Below, one piece after another: positions 33,795 to 43,648 of a DNA stretch of 64,000 nt. Position numbers and translations under genes: made by a program. The stretch's first letter is position 1, and every line of letters begins with the position of its first letter. The notes under the pieces were generated by a model. The model had not been told where the DNA came from. It saw only the letters and a list, made by a program, of their open reading frames with translations, and ran no database searches. The DNA is from DT-111 sp965263225 (lineage in GTDB: Bacteria > Bacteroidota > Bacteroidia > Chitinophagales > Saprospiraceae), in the NCBI GenBank assembly GCA_965263225.1, contig CBDHHG010000018.1, positions 49,235-113,234 of the forward strand. Reading direction: 5' to 3'.

Positions 33795-36700
33795 CTATTG
33801 TTGCATGTCCGTTTTTTCCCGCATTTCAGTGGGAGAAATGCCAAAGGTTTCTGAAAAAATAGTGCTGAAGTAGTTTGGACTGTTAAAACCTACTTGGTAA
33901 GCGATTTCTGAAATACTGAGACCTGTTTGCAGCAAGAGCTTCCGGGCCTCATCCATACGAACCCCTCTTATAATTAGGGAAGTTGATTTTCCGGTGATGG
34001 CTTTCAGTTTGCGATGCAGCTGAGATCGACTTAACCCGATTTCCAAACACAGCTCGGGGATTCCAAAATCTTCTTCAGCCAGATGTTCTATAATCTTGGC
34101 CTTTACGCTGCTCAAAAAGTCGTGCTCTCGCAAGTAAAGGGTAGAAGATTGCAAGGTACTGGGGAATTGACCAAAATGAGTTTGGATTTGTCCCCGCAGA
34201 TACAAGAGATTATTGAGCCTTAAATCTAATTCTTCCGGCTGGAAGGGCTTCGCCAAGTAAGCATCGGCTCCTTGTCTAAGTCCCTCTAATCGGGATGCTG
34301 CATCTGCCTTAGCCGTTAACATGACGATAGGAATATGGCTGCTACGCTGATCCGACTTCAATATTTTGCAAACCTGATATCCGTCCATCTCTGGCATCAT
34401 TACGTCACAAATAATGAGATCTGGAACGAGTGCCAAGGCTTTCTCCACCCCAACTTTGCCATTGGACGCCTGTACTACCCGATAGCGACCAACAAGACAG
34501 GAACTGATATAAGCGGCAACGTCTTCATTGTCTTCCACTAGAAGTACCAAAGGTAGGCTGTTATCAAGTTGCTCGGTCTTATCCTCCTTTGGTACGGAAT
34601 TCTTGATGTTACTATCTGCTAGCACAGGGATCTCTTGCAGAGCGTGCTGCTCCTCTGCCTCTCGACGGATAGGGATCAGTACATGAAATTGCGTTCCGAC
34701 TTTTTCTTCACTCTTGACCGCAATATTTCCTTTAAGTCGATTCACCAATTCCTTCACCAGTGCTAACCCTATCCCGGTTCCTTCCGTTCGCCTAGTCGTA
34801 CTACTATCTGCCTGATAGAATTGATCAAAAACAAAGGGAAGATGTTCCCTCGGAATCCCGATCCCTGTATCCCAGACTTCTATCAGTAATTGATTATCTT
34901 CCATATTTAGGATTACGCCGACACTGCCACCTTCAGGGGTATATTTCAAAGCGTTTGAGATCAAATTACTTACGATTTTCGACAAAGCATCAGCAGAGTA
35001 ATCCATGGTCAAACTGCTCACTCTTTTGTCCAAGTGTAGTTGAATTCCCTCAGACTCAGCATATGATTCATACGATTGGACTAAATAACTGAGAAAGGGA
35101 ATCACATCCCCTTGATACATCCTTAGCTGTAGCTTACCAAGCTCCAAGCGAGACAAATCCAAAATCTGATTCACCAGATGCAGTAAGCGTTGCCCATTTC
35201 GCTTAATGGAATCCATGCCAGCGCCCAGCCACCTTTTCGGGTCTTCCTCCACCTTCCCGGCCATGCCCAGAATCACCGTCAAAGGCGTACGAAATTCGTG
35301 TGTTATATTGGTATAAAGCTTTGTTTTAACCGCATCAAGTTCTTTGAATTGTTTTGCCTCCGCCTCCACTAGCTTTCGCCTCAATTGAAAAATATAAAGG
35401 GCACGAATAATGGCAAACAACAACAAGACATAGGCCATATAGGCCCAAATGGTTGCCCACCAAGGTGCAAGGATTTGAATCTCTAAAGTTGCCGCTGTTG
35501 TACTCCATGGACTTTTGCGAGTTGCCCCTTTCACCCGAAAGGTATAAGTTCCGGGGCTGAGATTGGTATAGGTGACGTAACGTCGGTTTGCATCTGTGGT
35601 CAACCAATCTTGGTTATAGCCCACAAGTTGGTATTGATAACGGTTAGTAACAGGAGATGTCAAATCTAGGGCTGCAAACTCTAGAGAAAAATAATTTTGC
35701 CAGTGTTTCAAGCGAATTTTGTCTTCGAAAACAATGCTCTCTCCTAAAGGAGACGACCACTCTAAGGTGTCGGCTCGAGAACCCGCAATAGGTAAGGTTT
35801 TATTGAATAAGCGGAAGTCCGTAATCACTACTCTAGGTGGCTCCGATGATGATTGAATACTATCTGGATGGAAAATGGTCAAGCCCTCTATGCCTCCCAT
35901 GAAAAGGTGTCCTGACTTTGACTGGTGCCCCGTCCAATAAAAACCTTTCGCCAAACCATCATCATGCCCTAGCAAAACCACCTCTTTAGTTTTAGGATCA
36001 TATCGAATCAGATGAAGACTATTAACAAACCAAATCCGCCCGTTGGAATCTTCCAGTTCAGGAGTTCCTTGCTCCATATTCTCAACCTTGGAGAATAACC
36101 CGGACTCAGAATCGAAGGTATAAAGACCACCATGAGTACCGACCCAAATGGTACCCTGGCTATCTTCCAAGATTTTCAGTACTTGATGTGGAAAAGGGAA
36201 AAACTCGAAACTGTCCCTTTCGCTTTGGTGTAGATAAATACCACCATAGGTGACGATCCAGAGTTGCTGACCTCGACCCCTGTAGATTTGGTTCACAAAA
36301 TCCGTCTGTCCATATGCAATCTTTGAGTCTTTCTTTTGAGGTAGGCGATACGAATGGTAAGAAGCTGTGGCCTCTTCGTACTTGACCAATCCCGATTGTA
36401 GGGCAATCCAAATATCTCCATTGTCTTCTACCAAAAAGTCGTTTAACTGGTCAAAGTAAACTTTATCGCCATCTGACTTGGGCAAGTGTTGGATGAACCG
36501 CTGTGACTTTGTGTCAAAACGACTGATTCCATCTGACATAGAAGCCACCCATAATTGGCCCTTACTATCGGTGTATATCTTGTCTAGATCTTTTCCGGGA
36601 AGTCCCGCTGTAGTAGCTTCGTAAAACTTGCTAAAGGTGTAATTTTCTTGATCAAAAACACCTAGCCCCCCGGTACTCATGGCTATCCATATCTTTCCAT

Positions 36701-37790
36701 CCTCCGTCTCTCCAATATCCATGACCTTTTTAGAGGGTAAACCAGTGTTCTGATTGAAATTACTGAAGATCCGTTGGCTTCTTTTGTACTGATATATACC
36801 ATCATAGAAACTACCTAGCCAGATGTTACCCTTCCGATCCTCCCATGCATCCCGGATGTTCTCCGAATTAACACCAAAGGGATCAGGGGGAGTGCCAGTG
36901 TAGCTCGTGATCCGTTTGGTTTCAAGATTTAGGACATTCAAACCACCCGTACTTGTACCGATCCAGAGTTCATTTCCATCCTGGATAAAGGCGGATACGG
37001 TATTGTCGCTAAGGCTATTTGGCTGATCATCCTGACGCTTCAGGTGCTCAAGAAAATCCAGGCACTGAGGATCAAATCGAAAAGCACCATTAATCTGAGT
37101 ACCAATCCAAAGATCTCCTTTAGGATCTTCATAGATCAAACGAATGGCATTAGCTGCTGTTTTGTTACCTGGTAGGCGAATACCGATGAAATCATCTAAG
37201 CTTTGGTCGTACTTGTAGAGGGTATCCTGAACTCCCAACCAGATAGTCCCGTCCCGAGTTTGAATAGGTGTTCGACTAGGACGAACCGTATCAACAGAAA
37301 ATAGATAGTGTTGGAAACCATCTGATTCCGGTAAGTACCGATTTAGGCCATTTCCTGTGGCTACCCAAATGGTACCAGAATTGTCTGCTAGCAAGTCTAT
37401 GATTACATTATGGCTAAGGCCGTCACTCCGTTCCAAGTCAGGCATATAGCGCGTGAAGGTTTCTCGCCGGGGATTCAAGCGATTGAGTCCATTTTCAGTG
37501 CCGACCCAAATCCTGCCCTTCTGGTCTTCCACAATGCTCCACACTACCCCATTAGTCAAGCTCAGGGAATCCTTTTCATCATCGATAAACCCTTTGAATT
37601 GATACCCATCATACCGAAATAAGCCTGCGGGAGTACCCAGCCACAGAAAACCTAGTTGATCTTCAAAAACGGTAGTCACAAAATGCTCTTGGTGATATTT
37701 AGTAAACTGTAACGGCTGAGCCAAGACAGTAGCAGCCGAGCGCAAAAAGAGACAAAAAAGAAGCAATCGATAAATGGGGTTTGTAAACAT
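33795..37790 (-). CDS. Hybrid two-component system sensor-regulator (HTCS)
   Basis: A 1331-residue one-protein two-component system. A signal peptide is followed by many Reg_prop beta-propeller repeats (for example GTIWVGTHGGLYTFDSES and LWIGTQINGAFRF, about residues 25-640), a Y_Y_Y domain (about 690-770), a membrane segment near residue 800, HisKA with His831 (THEFRTPL), HATPase (ALKYTPEGGSVG, GTGIGLALVKEL), a receiver domain with Asp1129 (DLIICDVMMPEMDG), and a C-terminal AraC helix-turn-helix. Such HTCS proteins sense glycans and activate polysaccharide-use genes, but no SusC/SusD genes are nearby. A closely related gene lies 26 bases upstream. Confidence 0.95.
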   Translation of the reverse strand: MFTNPIYRLLLFCLFLRSAATVLAQPLQFTKYHQEHFVTTVFEDQLGFLWLGTPAGLFRYDGYQFKGFIDDEKDSLSLTNGVVWSIVEDQKGRIWVGTENGLNRLNPRRETFTRYMPDLERSDGLSHNVIIDLLADNSGTIWVATGNGLNRYLPESDGFQHYLFSVDTVRPSRTPIQTRDGTIWLGVQDTLYKYDQSLDDFIGIRLPGNKTAANAIRLIYEDPKGDLWIGTQINGAFRFDPQCLDFLEHLKRQDDQPNSLSDNTVSAFIQDGNELWIGTSTGGLNVLNLETKRITSYTGTPPDPFGVNSENIRDAWEDRKGNIWLGSFYDGIYQYKRSQRIFSNFNQNTGLPSKKVMDIGETEDGKIWIAMSTGGLGVFDQENYTFSKFYEATTAGLPGKDLDKIYTDSKGQLWVASMSDGISRFDTKSQRFIQHLPKSDGDKVYFDQLNDFLVEDNGDIWIALQSGLVKYEEATASYHSYRLPQKKDSKIAYGQTDFVNQIYRGRGQQLWIVTYGGIYLHQSERDSFEFFPFPHQVLKILEDSQGTIWVGTHGGLYTFDSESGLFSKVENMEQGTPELEDSNGRIWFVNSLHLIRYDPKTKEVVLLGHDDGLAKGFYWTGHQSKSGHLFMGGIEGLTIFHPDSIQSSSEPPRVVITDFRLFNKTLPIAGSRADTLEWSSPLGESIVFEDKIRLKHWQNYFSLEFAALDLTSPVTNRYQYQLVGYNQDWLTTDANRRYVTYTNLSPGTYTFRVKGATRKSPWSTTAATLEIQILAPWWATIWAYMAYVLLLFAIIRALYIFQLRRKLVEAEAKQFKELDAVKTKLYTNITHEFRTPLTVILGMAGKVEEDPKRWLGAGMDSIKRNGQRLLHLVNQILDLSRLELGKLQLRMYQGDVIPFLSYLVQSYESYAESEGIQLHLDKRVSSLTMDYSADALSKIVSNLISNALKYTPEGGSVGVILNMEDNQLLIEVWDTGIGIPREHLPFVFDQFYQADSSTTRRTEGTGIGLALVKELVNRLKGNIAVKSEEKVGTQFHVLIPIRREAEEQHALQEIPVLADSNIKNSVPKEDKTEQLDNSLPLVLLVEDNEDVAAYISSCLVGRYRVVQASNGKVGVEKALALVPDLIICDVMMPEMDGYQVCKILKSDQRSSHIPIVMLTAKADAASRLEGLRQGADAYLAKPFQPEELDLRLNNLLYLRGQIQTHFGQFPSTLQSSTLYLREHDFLSSVKAKIIEHLAEEDFGIPELCLEIGLSRSQLHRKLKAITGKSTSLIIRGVRMDEARKLLLQTGLSISEIAYQVGFNSPNYFSTIFSETFGISPTEMREKTDMQQ

Positions 37791-37816
37791 TGAGTGAGAA
37801 GCTTTGATGAGTAGGG

Positions 37817-40800
37817 TCAGGGGGCATCTTGATTTTGGAATATTTTCTCCCGCATTTCCGTTGGGGAAAGTCCATAGTGATCAGAGAAAACGGTACTAAA
37901 GTAATTGGGGTTTCCGAAGCCCACCTGATAGGCAATTTCAGAAATACTGAGCTCTGGGCGATGGAGCAGGTTCCGAGCCGCCTCCAGGCGAATTGAACGT
38001 ACAATCAAAGAGGTGGACTTCCAGTTAGCGCCTTCAGTTTTCGATGTAGTTGCGATCTACTTATCCCCAGTTCCTTGCAAAGATCCGGTATCCCAAAGCT
38101 TTCGTCCGTAAGATGTTCCAGCATAGTGGATTTAAGCTTATTCAGAAATTCCTGTTCTTTAGGGTAGGCATGTTGGGGTAAGGGTTGAGAAGGAAACTGT
38201 TCAAAGTGTGCCTGTATTTGCTTACTTAGCTGCAAAAGATTAGTCAGTCGCAATTCGAGTTCTTTCCGGGTTGAAAGGTTTTGCCAAATAGGCATCAGCA
38301 CCTTGCCGAAAGCCCTCGAGTCTAGAATTAGTATCTACTTTCGCCGTGAGCATTACGATTGGGATATGGCTGCTACGCTCTTCCTTTTTCAGGGTTCGAC
38401 AGACTTCATAGCCATCCATCTCTGGCATCATTACATCGCAGATGATAAGGTCAGGCACCAGTTCCAAGGCCATTTCAAGGCCAATACGCCCATTCATGGC
38501 TAGATGCACCTGATAGCGACTCACCAAGCAACTGCTGATATAGGCAGCAACATCCTGATTGTCCTCTATGATGAGCACGATTGGTAGCTGGCCATTTGAT
38601 GGAGGAACGATTGGCATTTCTTCTCCTTTGGAAAGTGCAAGGGCTGATATTGGGTATTCGATGTCTTTGATTTCAACAGTGGCACTTGCCTCTCGCTTGA
38701 TGGGGAGTAAAACCTGAAAAGTGGTCCCGATTTGCTGTTGACTTTGAACACTGATTTGCCCTGCTAGATGATCCACTAATTCCTTAGCCAATGCCAAGCC
38801 GACACCCGTACCTTCAGTGGCTCTAGTCGTAGTAGCGTCGACCTTATAAAACCTATCGAAAATATGTGGTAAATGTTTCTTCTGCAATACCTTGTCCTGT
38901 ATCCCTGATTTCCATCAATAGTTGATTTGACTGGGAAACAAATCTAACTGCCACCGTTCCCCCCTCTGGAGTATACTTGAAAGCATTAGAAAGGAGGTTG
39001 TTGACGATTTTGGTGATAGCATCGGATGAAAAATCCATTACTAGGCTATTCACCTTCTTGTCAACGACCAGTTTGATCCCTTTAGCCGCAGCAAAGGACT
39101 CATAGGATTGAATTAGATAACTAAGGAAGGGAATAATATCCCCTTGCTGCATTTTCAGTTGCATCTTACCAAACTCTAGGCGGGAAAGATCCAACATTTG
39201 ATTCACCAAATACAACACGCGCTGTCCATTTCGCTGGATGGATTCAACCCCTTCCTCAAACCACTTCTTCGGGTCTTCTTTCATTTTACCTGCCATACCC
39301 AAAATAACCGTAAGGGGCGTCCGAAACTCATGAGTTACATTCGCAAACAAGCGGTTTTTTTCATTATCCAAATCCTTTAGACGTGCTGCTTCATTTTCGG
39401 CTAATTGCTGATTCAGCTGGAAGCGGTAGATGGTAATGATGATCGAGGATAGTATAGCTACATATAGTAGGTAAGCCCACCAAGTTTCCCACCAAGGGGC
39501 CAGAATCTGGATACTTAGGGTAGCTTCGGCTCTTTGGTCCCAGCTACCGTTGGCAGTAGCACCCTGCACCCTGAAAGTATACCGGCCAGGATCAAGGTTT
39601 GTATAAGTAATCAAACGACGTCCCGCATCACTATTCACCCAAGCCTTATCATAGCCAACCAACTGGTAGCGATAGTGATTGTTCTCGGGCACAGTAAAAT
39701 CCAAAGCAGAAAACTCCAACGAAAAGTAGTTTTGCCAGTGTTTTAGTACCAATTCTTTACTAACTGTGATGGAACGTTCCAAAGGAGAAGGTACTTCACT
39801 CGTATCCCTGTGGGTACCGCGAATGGGAACAGACTTGTTGAACAATCGAAAATCTGTAATAGCGACCCTCGGCACATTTTCCGCTCTATTTATACTATCA
39901 GGATGGAATAAGACTAGGCCTTCTGTACCTCCAAAGTATAAGGTCCCATCAAATGCTTTGCAACTTGCCCAAAGGTGGTTCCCCACCAAACCTCCCTTTT
40001 TGTTGTACGAGGAAACCTGTCCTGTTCTACGATTTAGCATCTGCAGCCCCTCTCCACCTGTACCATACCACAAATTGCCCCGATCATCTTCAACAGGAGC
40101 CAATATCGCTTTATCATAACTCAATGAATACCGCCCCTCTAGGATACTTTGGGATAGTGGATCAAACCATGCCAAACCGGCCGTAGTTCCTAACCAAAGA
40201 GTATCATTGTCACTAGGACAAAAATAAAGGACCTGTTGATCATATGGAAAATAGGTAAAGGAATCACTACGCTGATCATAACGGTTGATCCCTTCATAAG
40301 TGCTAGCCCAAAGTTGCTGATCCGAATCCTTCCACAGGCTGGCTATATAAGTATTGACTTCCTGCTTAACTTCGTCTGGATTTCCATCGGGTAGAGTGTA
40401 GGTACGAAATTCCTGGTCAAGCGCAATGAACTTGCAGAGGCCATTTTGGGTCCCAATCCATACATCACCATTTTCTTCCGGCAGGATGGTTACTATCCAA
40501 TTGAGAAATTGACTGACCCGACCAATACTTTGATTCACAACGCTAGTAAACTGCCTAGTCTCAGGATCGAGGTAAACAACTCCAACACCAGCAATAGCGA
40601 GCCAAACCCTCCCTTTTCCATCAATATGAATATCCTTGACATCGTTTCCAGGTAAACCAAATGGATCATTTGGGTCATGCCGATATATGGCATCAAAGTT
40701 TCTAGTCGTATGATTAAAAGCACCAATTCCTACATCTGCAAATGCGATCCAAAGCATACCATTAGCAGCAGCTTCAACAGCATTTACCTTTTTTGAAGGT

Positions 40801-41870
40801 AAGCCCGTAGATTGATCTAGATTAAAAAAAGGTTGCCACTTGGCTTCGTATTGGTATAAACCATCGTAAAAACTCCCTAGCCAAAGATTACCATTCTGGT
40901 CTTTCAGCATGCTTCTGATCGTCTCGGAATTTACCCCAGCCGGACTAGAATTGGAGATGGTACATCTTGTGGTACTTCTGTTTTTTGGATCCCAAATACT
41001 GAGCCCTCCACCTGAAGTTCCAATCCATAGTTTTCCTTTATGCTCCATCAAGGCCGCCACCGTATTATGGCTGAGGCTATTTTGATCCCTCGGATCGTGA
41101 ACAAGATGTTCGGTAAATACTTGCGTTTTGGGATTGAAGCGGAATAGGCCATTAAATCGGGTTCCAATCCAAAGCTGGGCTTCACTATCTTCATAAATTA
41201 CCCTGATCTGATTGGTTTCAATATCTGCTATCTGCGGTAAGGGATAGGGGATCAATTCCTCTTGTTCATAGTTAAACTGGTAGAGCGTATCCCATGACCC
41301 CAGCCAGAGGCTGCTATCCTTCGTTTGGACAATGGATCTAACTATGCGAAAGGTATCTGGCATATAGAAGTAGCGCTGGAAATGATGCTCCCCCTTTTTC
41401 ATCCGATTTGCTCCCTTGGAAGTCCCTATCCAAACCGCCCCTTCTTTATCTGTGGTAATGCTAGATACCAGCTCGGCAGAAAGGCTTGTTGGATCTCCAG
41501 GAATAGGCCCAAATTGTTTAAAGGACTCTGTGTTGGGGTCATAGCGGCTTGCTCCTCCCATGGTTCCAAACCATAGGTACCCCTCATGATCTTCTTCGAT
41601 AGCCCAGGTGGTTGGATGGGCAATGCTGGTAGAATCACTTTCATCAAAATAGTATGACTTGAAATTGTATCCGTCAAATCGATTCACCCCATTAGCGGTT
41701 CCCAACCAAAGGAAACCTTTACTATCCTGAAAAATAGAGGTAATAAAACCATTGGAAAGCCCATCTTCTTCCTGGTACTTGCGGAAGGTAAGAGGCTGTT
41801 GTGCGGCAAGATAGAAATTGTTGAGCAATAGGATTGCTAATACGACTGTAGAGCTTAACCGGGCTTGCAA
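37817..41870 (-). pseudogene. Second HTCS, broken by three single-base frameshifts
   Basis: The span encodes a full HTCS like its neighbour: beta-propeller repeats, Y_Y_Y domain, membrane segment, HisKA with His847, HATPase, receiver and AraC domain. The frame breaks at about 38876 (one extra A in the minus-strand run), at about 38263 (one extra A) and at about 38019 (one A missing). The four pieces end or begin at about 41870-38853, 38887-38240, 38301-38005 and 38008-37817. Each junction restores exact alignment with the intact paralog once one base is changed. No in-frame ATG is available upstream; the start would be TTG at 41870. It may be a recent pseudogene or may contain sequence errors. 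Confidence 0.85.
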
Positions 41871-41898
41871 GGCTTTTGGATTTTGAATTTCGAATTAA

Positions 41899-41915
41899 AG
41901 TAGCAAAATTCTACT
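41899..41915. other. Gene-free interval 41871-42195 with a short inverted repeat
   Basis: The 325 bases between the second HTCS and the DUF2332 gene contain no supported gene. AGTAG (41899-41903) and CTACT (41911-41915) form a small inverted repeat about 30 bases upstream of the HTCS start, but arms this short occur by chance. No canonical -7 element with good -33 was found on either strand. Confidence 0.25.
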
Positions 41916-42195
41916 ACGCCTTTAACCTGAAAATGGGGATTTATACTAAAATGACCGGCAAAAACATATTTACGCTTGGAAATGAATTAAAGTCAGACGA
42001 TTAAGGTATGCTGTTTTTGAGAACATGTTGGATCAAATTAGCCATGAATGTGGAATTGCATTATCCGTAGCATTTACTCATCACCTTTCATATACAAGGC
42101 TTAGGAATCCGGATTCGTAACCTCTTGCCATTCCGTCTCGTCTCAGTAAAGCGAATTACAATCGTCCATAAACCATCGTTCAATCACCGCTGACC

Positions 42196-43257
42196 ATGCC
42201 CACACCCACTACTCAAAGATCCCTTTCTGCCATGAGCTCTCTCTTCCAAAACTTTGCTGAACGTGAATGCAGCGCAGTATCCCCTCTTTATTATCAATTA
42301 GCAAAGGAAGTGGCTCAGGATCAGTATCTCTTAAAACTAGCCGCCAAGGCCCGTCCACGTCAGCCCATACCCAATCTATTTTTCGGGGCGGTACACTATT
42401 TGCTTTTGCTCGATCCAACTCAAAGACTCGCTCAATACTACCCATCCATCACTAAGGCAGAAAGCAAGGGTATACCAATAGCTCTTTTCCACAACTTCTG
42501 TAGGCAGAGGGAAGCCGAAATGATCAATCTACTGGAAAACCGAATCGTGCAGACCAATGCCATCAATCGTACAGCTTACCTAATGCCCATTGCCTCCTCC
42601 CTCTTTCAAGATGTCTCCGGGCTCAATCTACTAGATATTGGCTGTAGCTCTGGCTTAAACCTAAACTTTGATCAGTACCAATATCACTACGACCGGCAAA
42701 TACCGATAGGAGAGGGGGCAGTCAGAATCAAATCCAATATTGTAGAAGGAAAGCTCCCTGCATTTTCGGAATTCGCCAAAGTGAAGCGAAGAATAGGCAT
42801 TGACCAAAACCCGCTCGATCTGAGAATCACAGATAACGCCACTTGGCTCAAAGCCTTAATCTGGCCTGATTTGATCGAACGATTTCGACGTATGGAAGCC
42901 GCGATATCAACCGTAAACGAGCGCCCAATAGAACTGATCAGGGGTTCACAATTGAAAGACTTTAGCGCAGCCATACATCAAATACCAGAGGTCGAGCCCT
43001 TATTAGTCTATCATACGCACGTCTTATACCAATTCAATCGCGAAGAACGAATGGCTTTCAGACAGCTAATGGATGAGATAGGTAGCTACCGCAATTTCTA
43101 CTACCTTGCGGCTGAAGGCCATTCTGTTTTTGATAATATCGTGGCACTACCTCCTGGTATACAACTGGTTTTAACGACTTACCGAGCGGGGCAGAAGGGG
43201 ATAAAACACCTGGGACAAACCAACGGACATGCCAACTGGATCAAATGGGTTTTATAG
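42196..43257 (+). CDS. DUF2332 family protein
   Basis: A 353-residue cytoplasmic protein. DUF2332 signs are FQNFAERECSAVSPLYYQLA at the N terminus, a Rossmann-like SAM-binding-type motif LLDIGCSSGLNLNFDQY near residues 148-165, and FYYLAAEGHSVFDNIVALPPG near the C terminus. The family is thought to have a methyltransferase-like fold; its substrate is unknown. ATG 42196 is used; an internal ATG at 42232 is possible. It is a single gene. Confidence 0.9.
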   Translation: MPTPTTQRSLSAMSSLFQNFAERECSAVSPLYYQLAKEVAQDQYLLKLAAKARPRQPIPNLFFGAVHYLLLLDPTQRLAQYYPSITKAESKGIPIALFHNFCRQREAEMINLLENRIVQTNAINRTAYLMPIASSLFQDVSGLNLLDIGCSSGLNLNFDQYQYHYDRQIPIGEGAVRIKSNIVEGKLPAFSEFAKVKRRIGIDQNPLDLRITDNATWLKALIWPDLIERFRRMEAAISTVNERPIELIRGSQLKDFSAAIHQIPEVEPLLVYHTHVLYQFNREERMAFRQLMDEIGSYRNFYYLAAEGHSVFDNIVALPPGIQLVLTTYRAGQKGIKHLGQTNGHANWIKWVL

Positions 43258-43367
43258 CCCTCCGTATACCCATAGGCAAAACCTACATTCATCGAAGAAT
43301 TTCACGCAATGGCGACAATAATTCGTGATATGGCAATCTTTCGGCAAGGAGAATTGAAAAATAGTTC

Positions 43368-43375
43368 TACCTTTG
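43368..43375 (+). promoter_or_regulatory. -7 promoter element before the ZnuD-like receptor
   Basis: TACCTTTG fits TAnnTTTG exactly. The expected -33 TTTG 19-21 bases upstream is poor. The operator at 43380-43394 begins 5 bases after it, over the likely transcription start. The 5' untranslated region would be about 265 bases, which occupies most of the 390-base gap between the DUF2332 and receptor genes; nothing else was recognised there. Confidence 0.55.
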
Positions 43376-43379
43376 CAAA

Positions 43380-43394
43380 CGCAACATTGTTGCA
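43380..43394. promoter_or_regulatory. Zur-like operator: CGCAAC-ATT-GTTGCA
   Basis: The core GCAAC-N3-GTTGC is a perfect dyad centred just downstream of a -7 element. The same motif occurs at 56241-56255 (TGCAAC-ACC-GTTGCA), ahead of the ABC transporter operon; both are followed by TAA. A shared repressor is likely. The zinc regulator Zur is proposed because the receptor is ZnuD-like. Confidence 0.6.
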
Positions 43395-43648
43395 TAAAAG
43401 AAATTCTTGACAGAGATGAAGAGCGGGTAAAGCGTCTTTACAGGTTGTTGCTTATGATAGTTCACACTATTTAAATGCAGGTTCTAATATTGCTTACTTT
43501 TAGCGATGTAGCAAAGTTAGACACCAAAAATGGCTGTGGATTAGTTATTTATGCCAATATTTGCAGCCCGAACTCAACTCTGCACCAGCACTTAAAACTC
43601 CCAAAGTCCTTTACTTTAGACCCAACTAGTAAAATTTAGAGCAACATC

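Noticed and set aside
34335..41576. Several 60-120 residue frames opposite or overlapping the two HTCS genes
   Set aside because: They lie entirely inside long, well-supported coding sequence and have no independent support.
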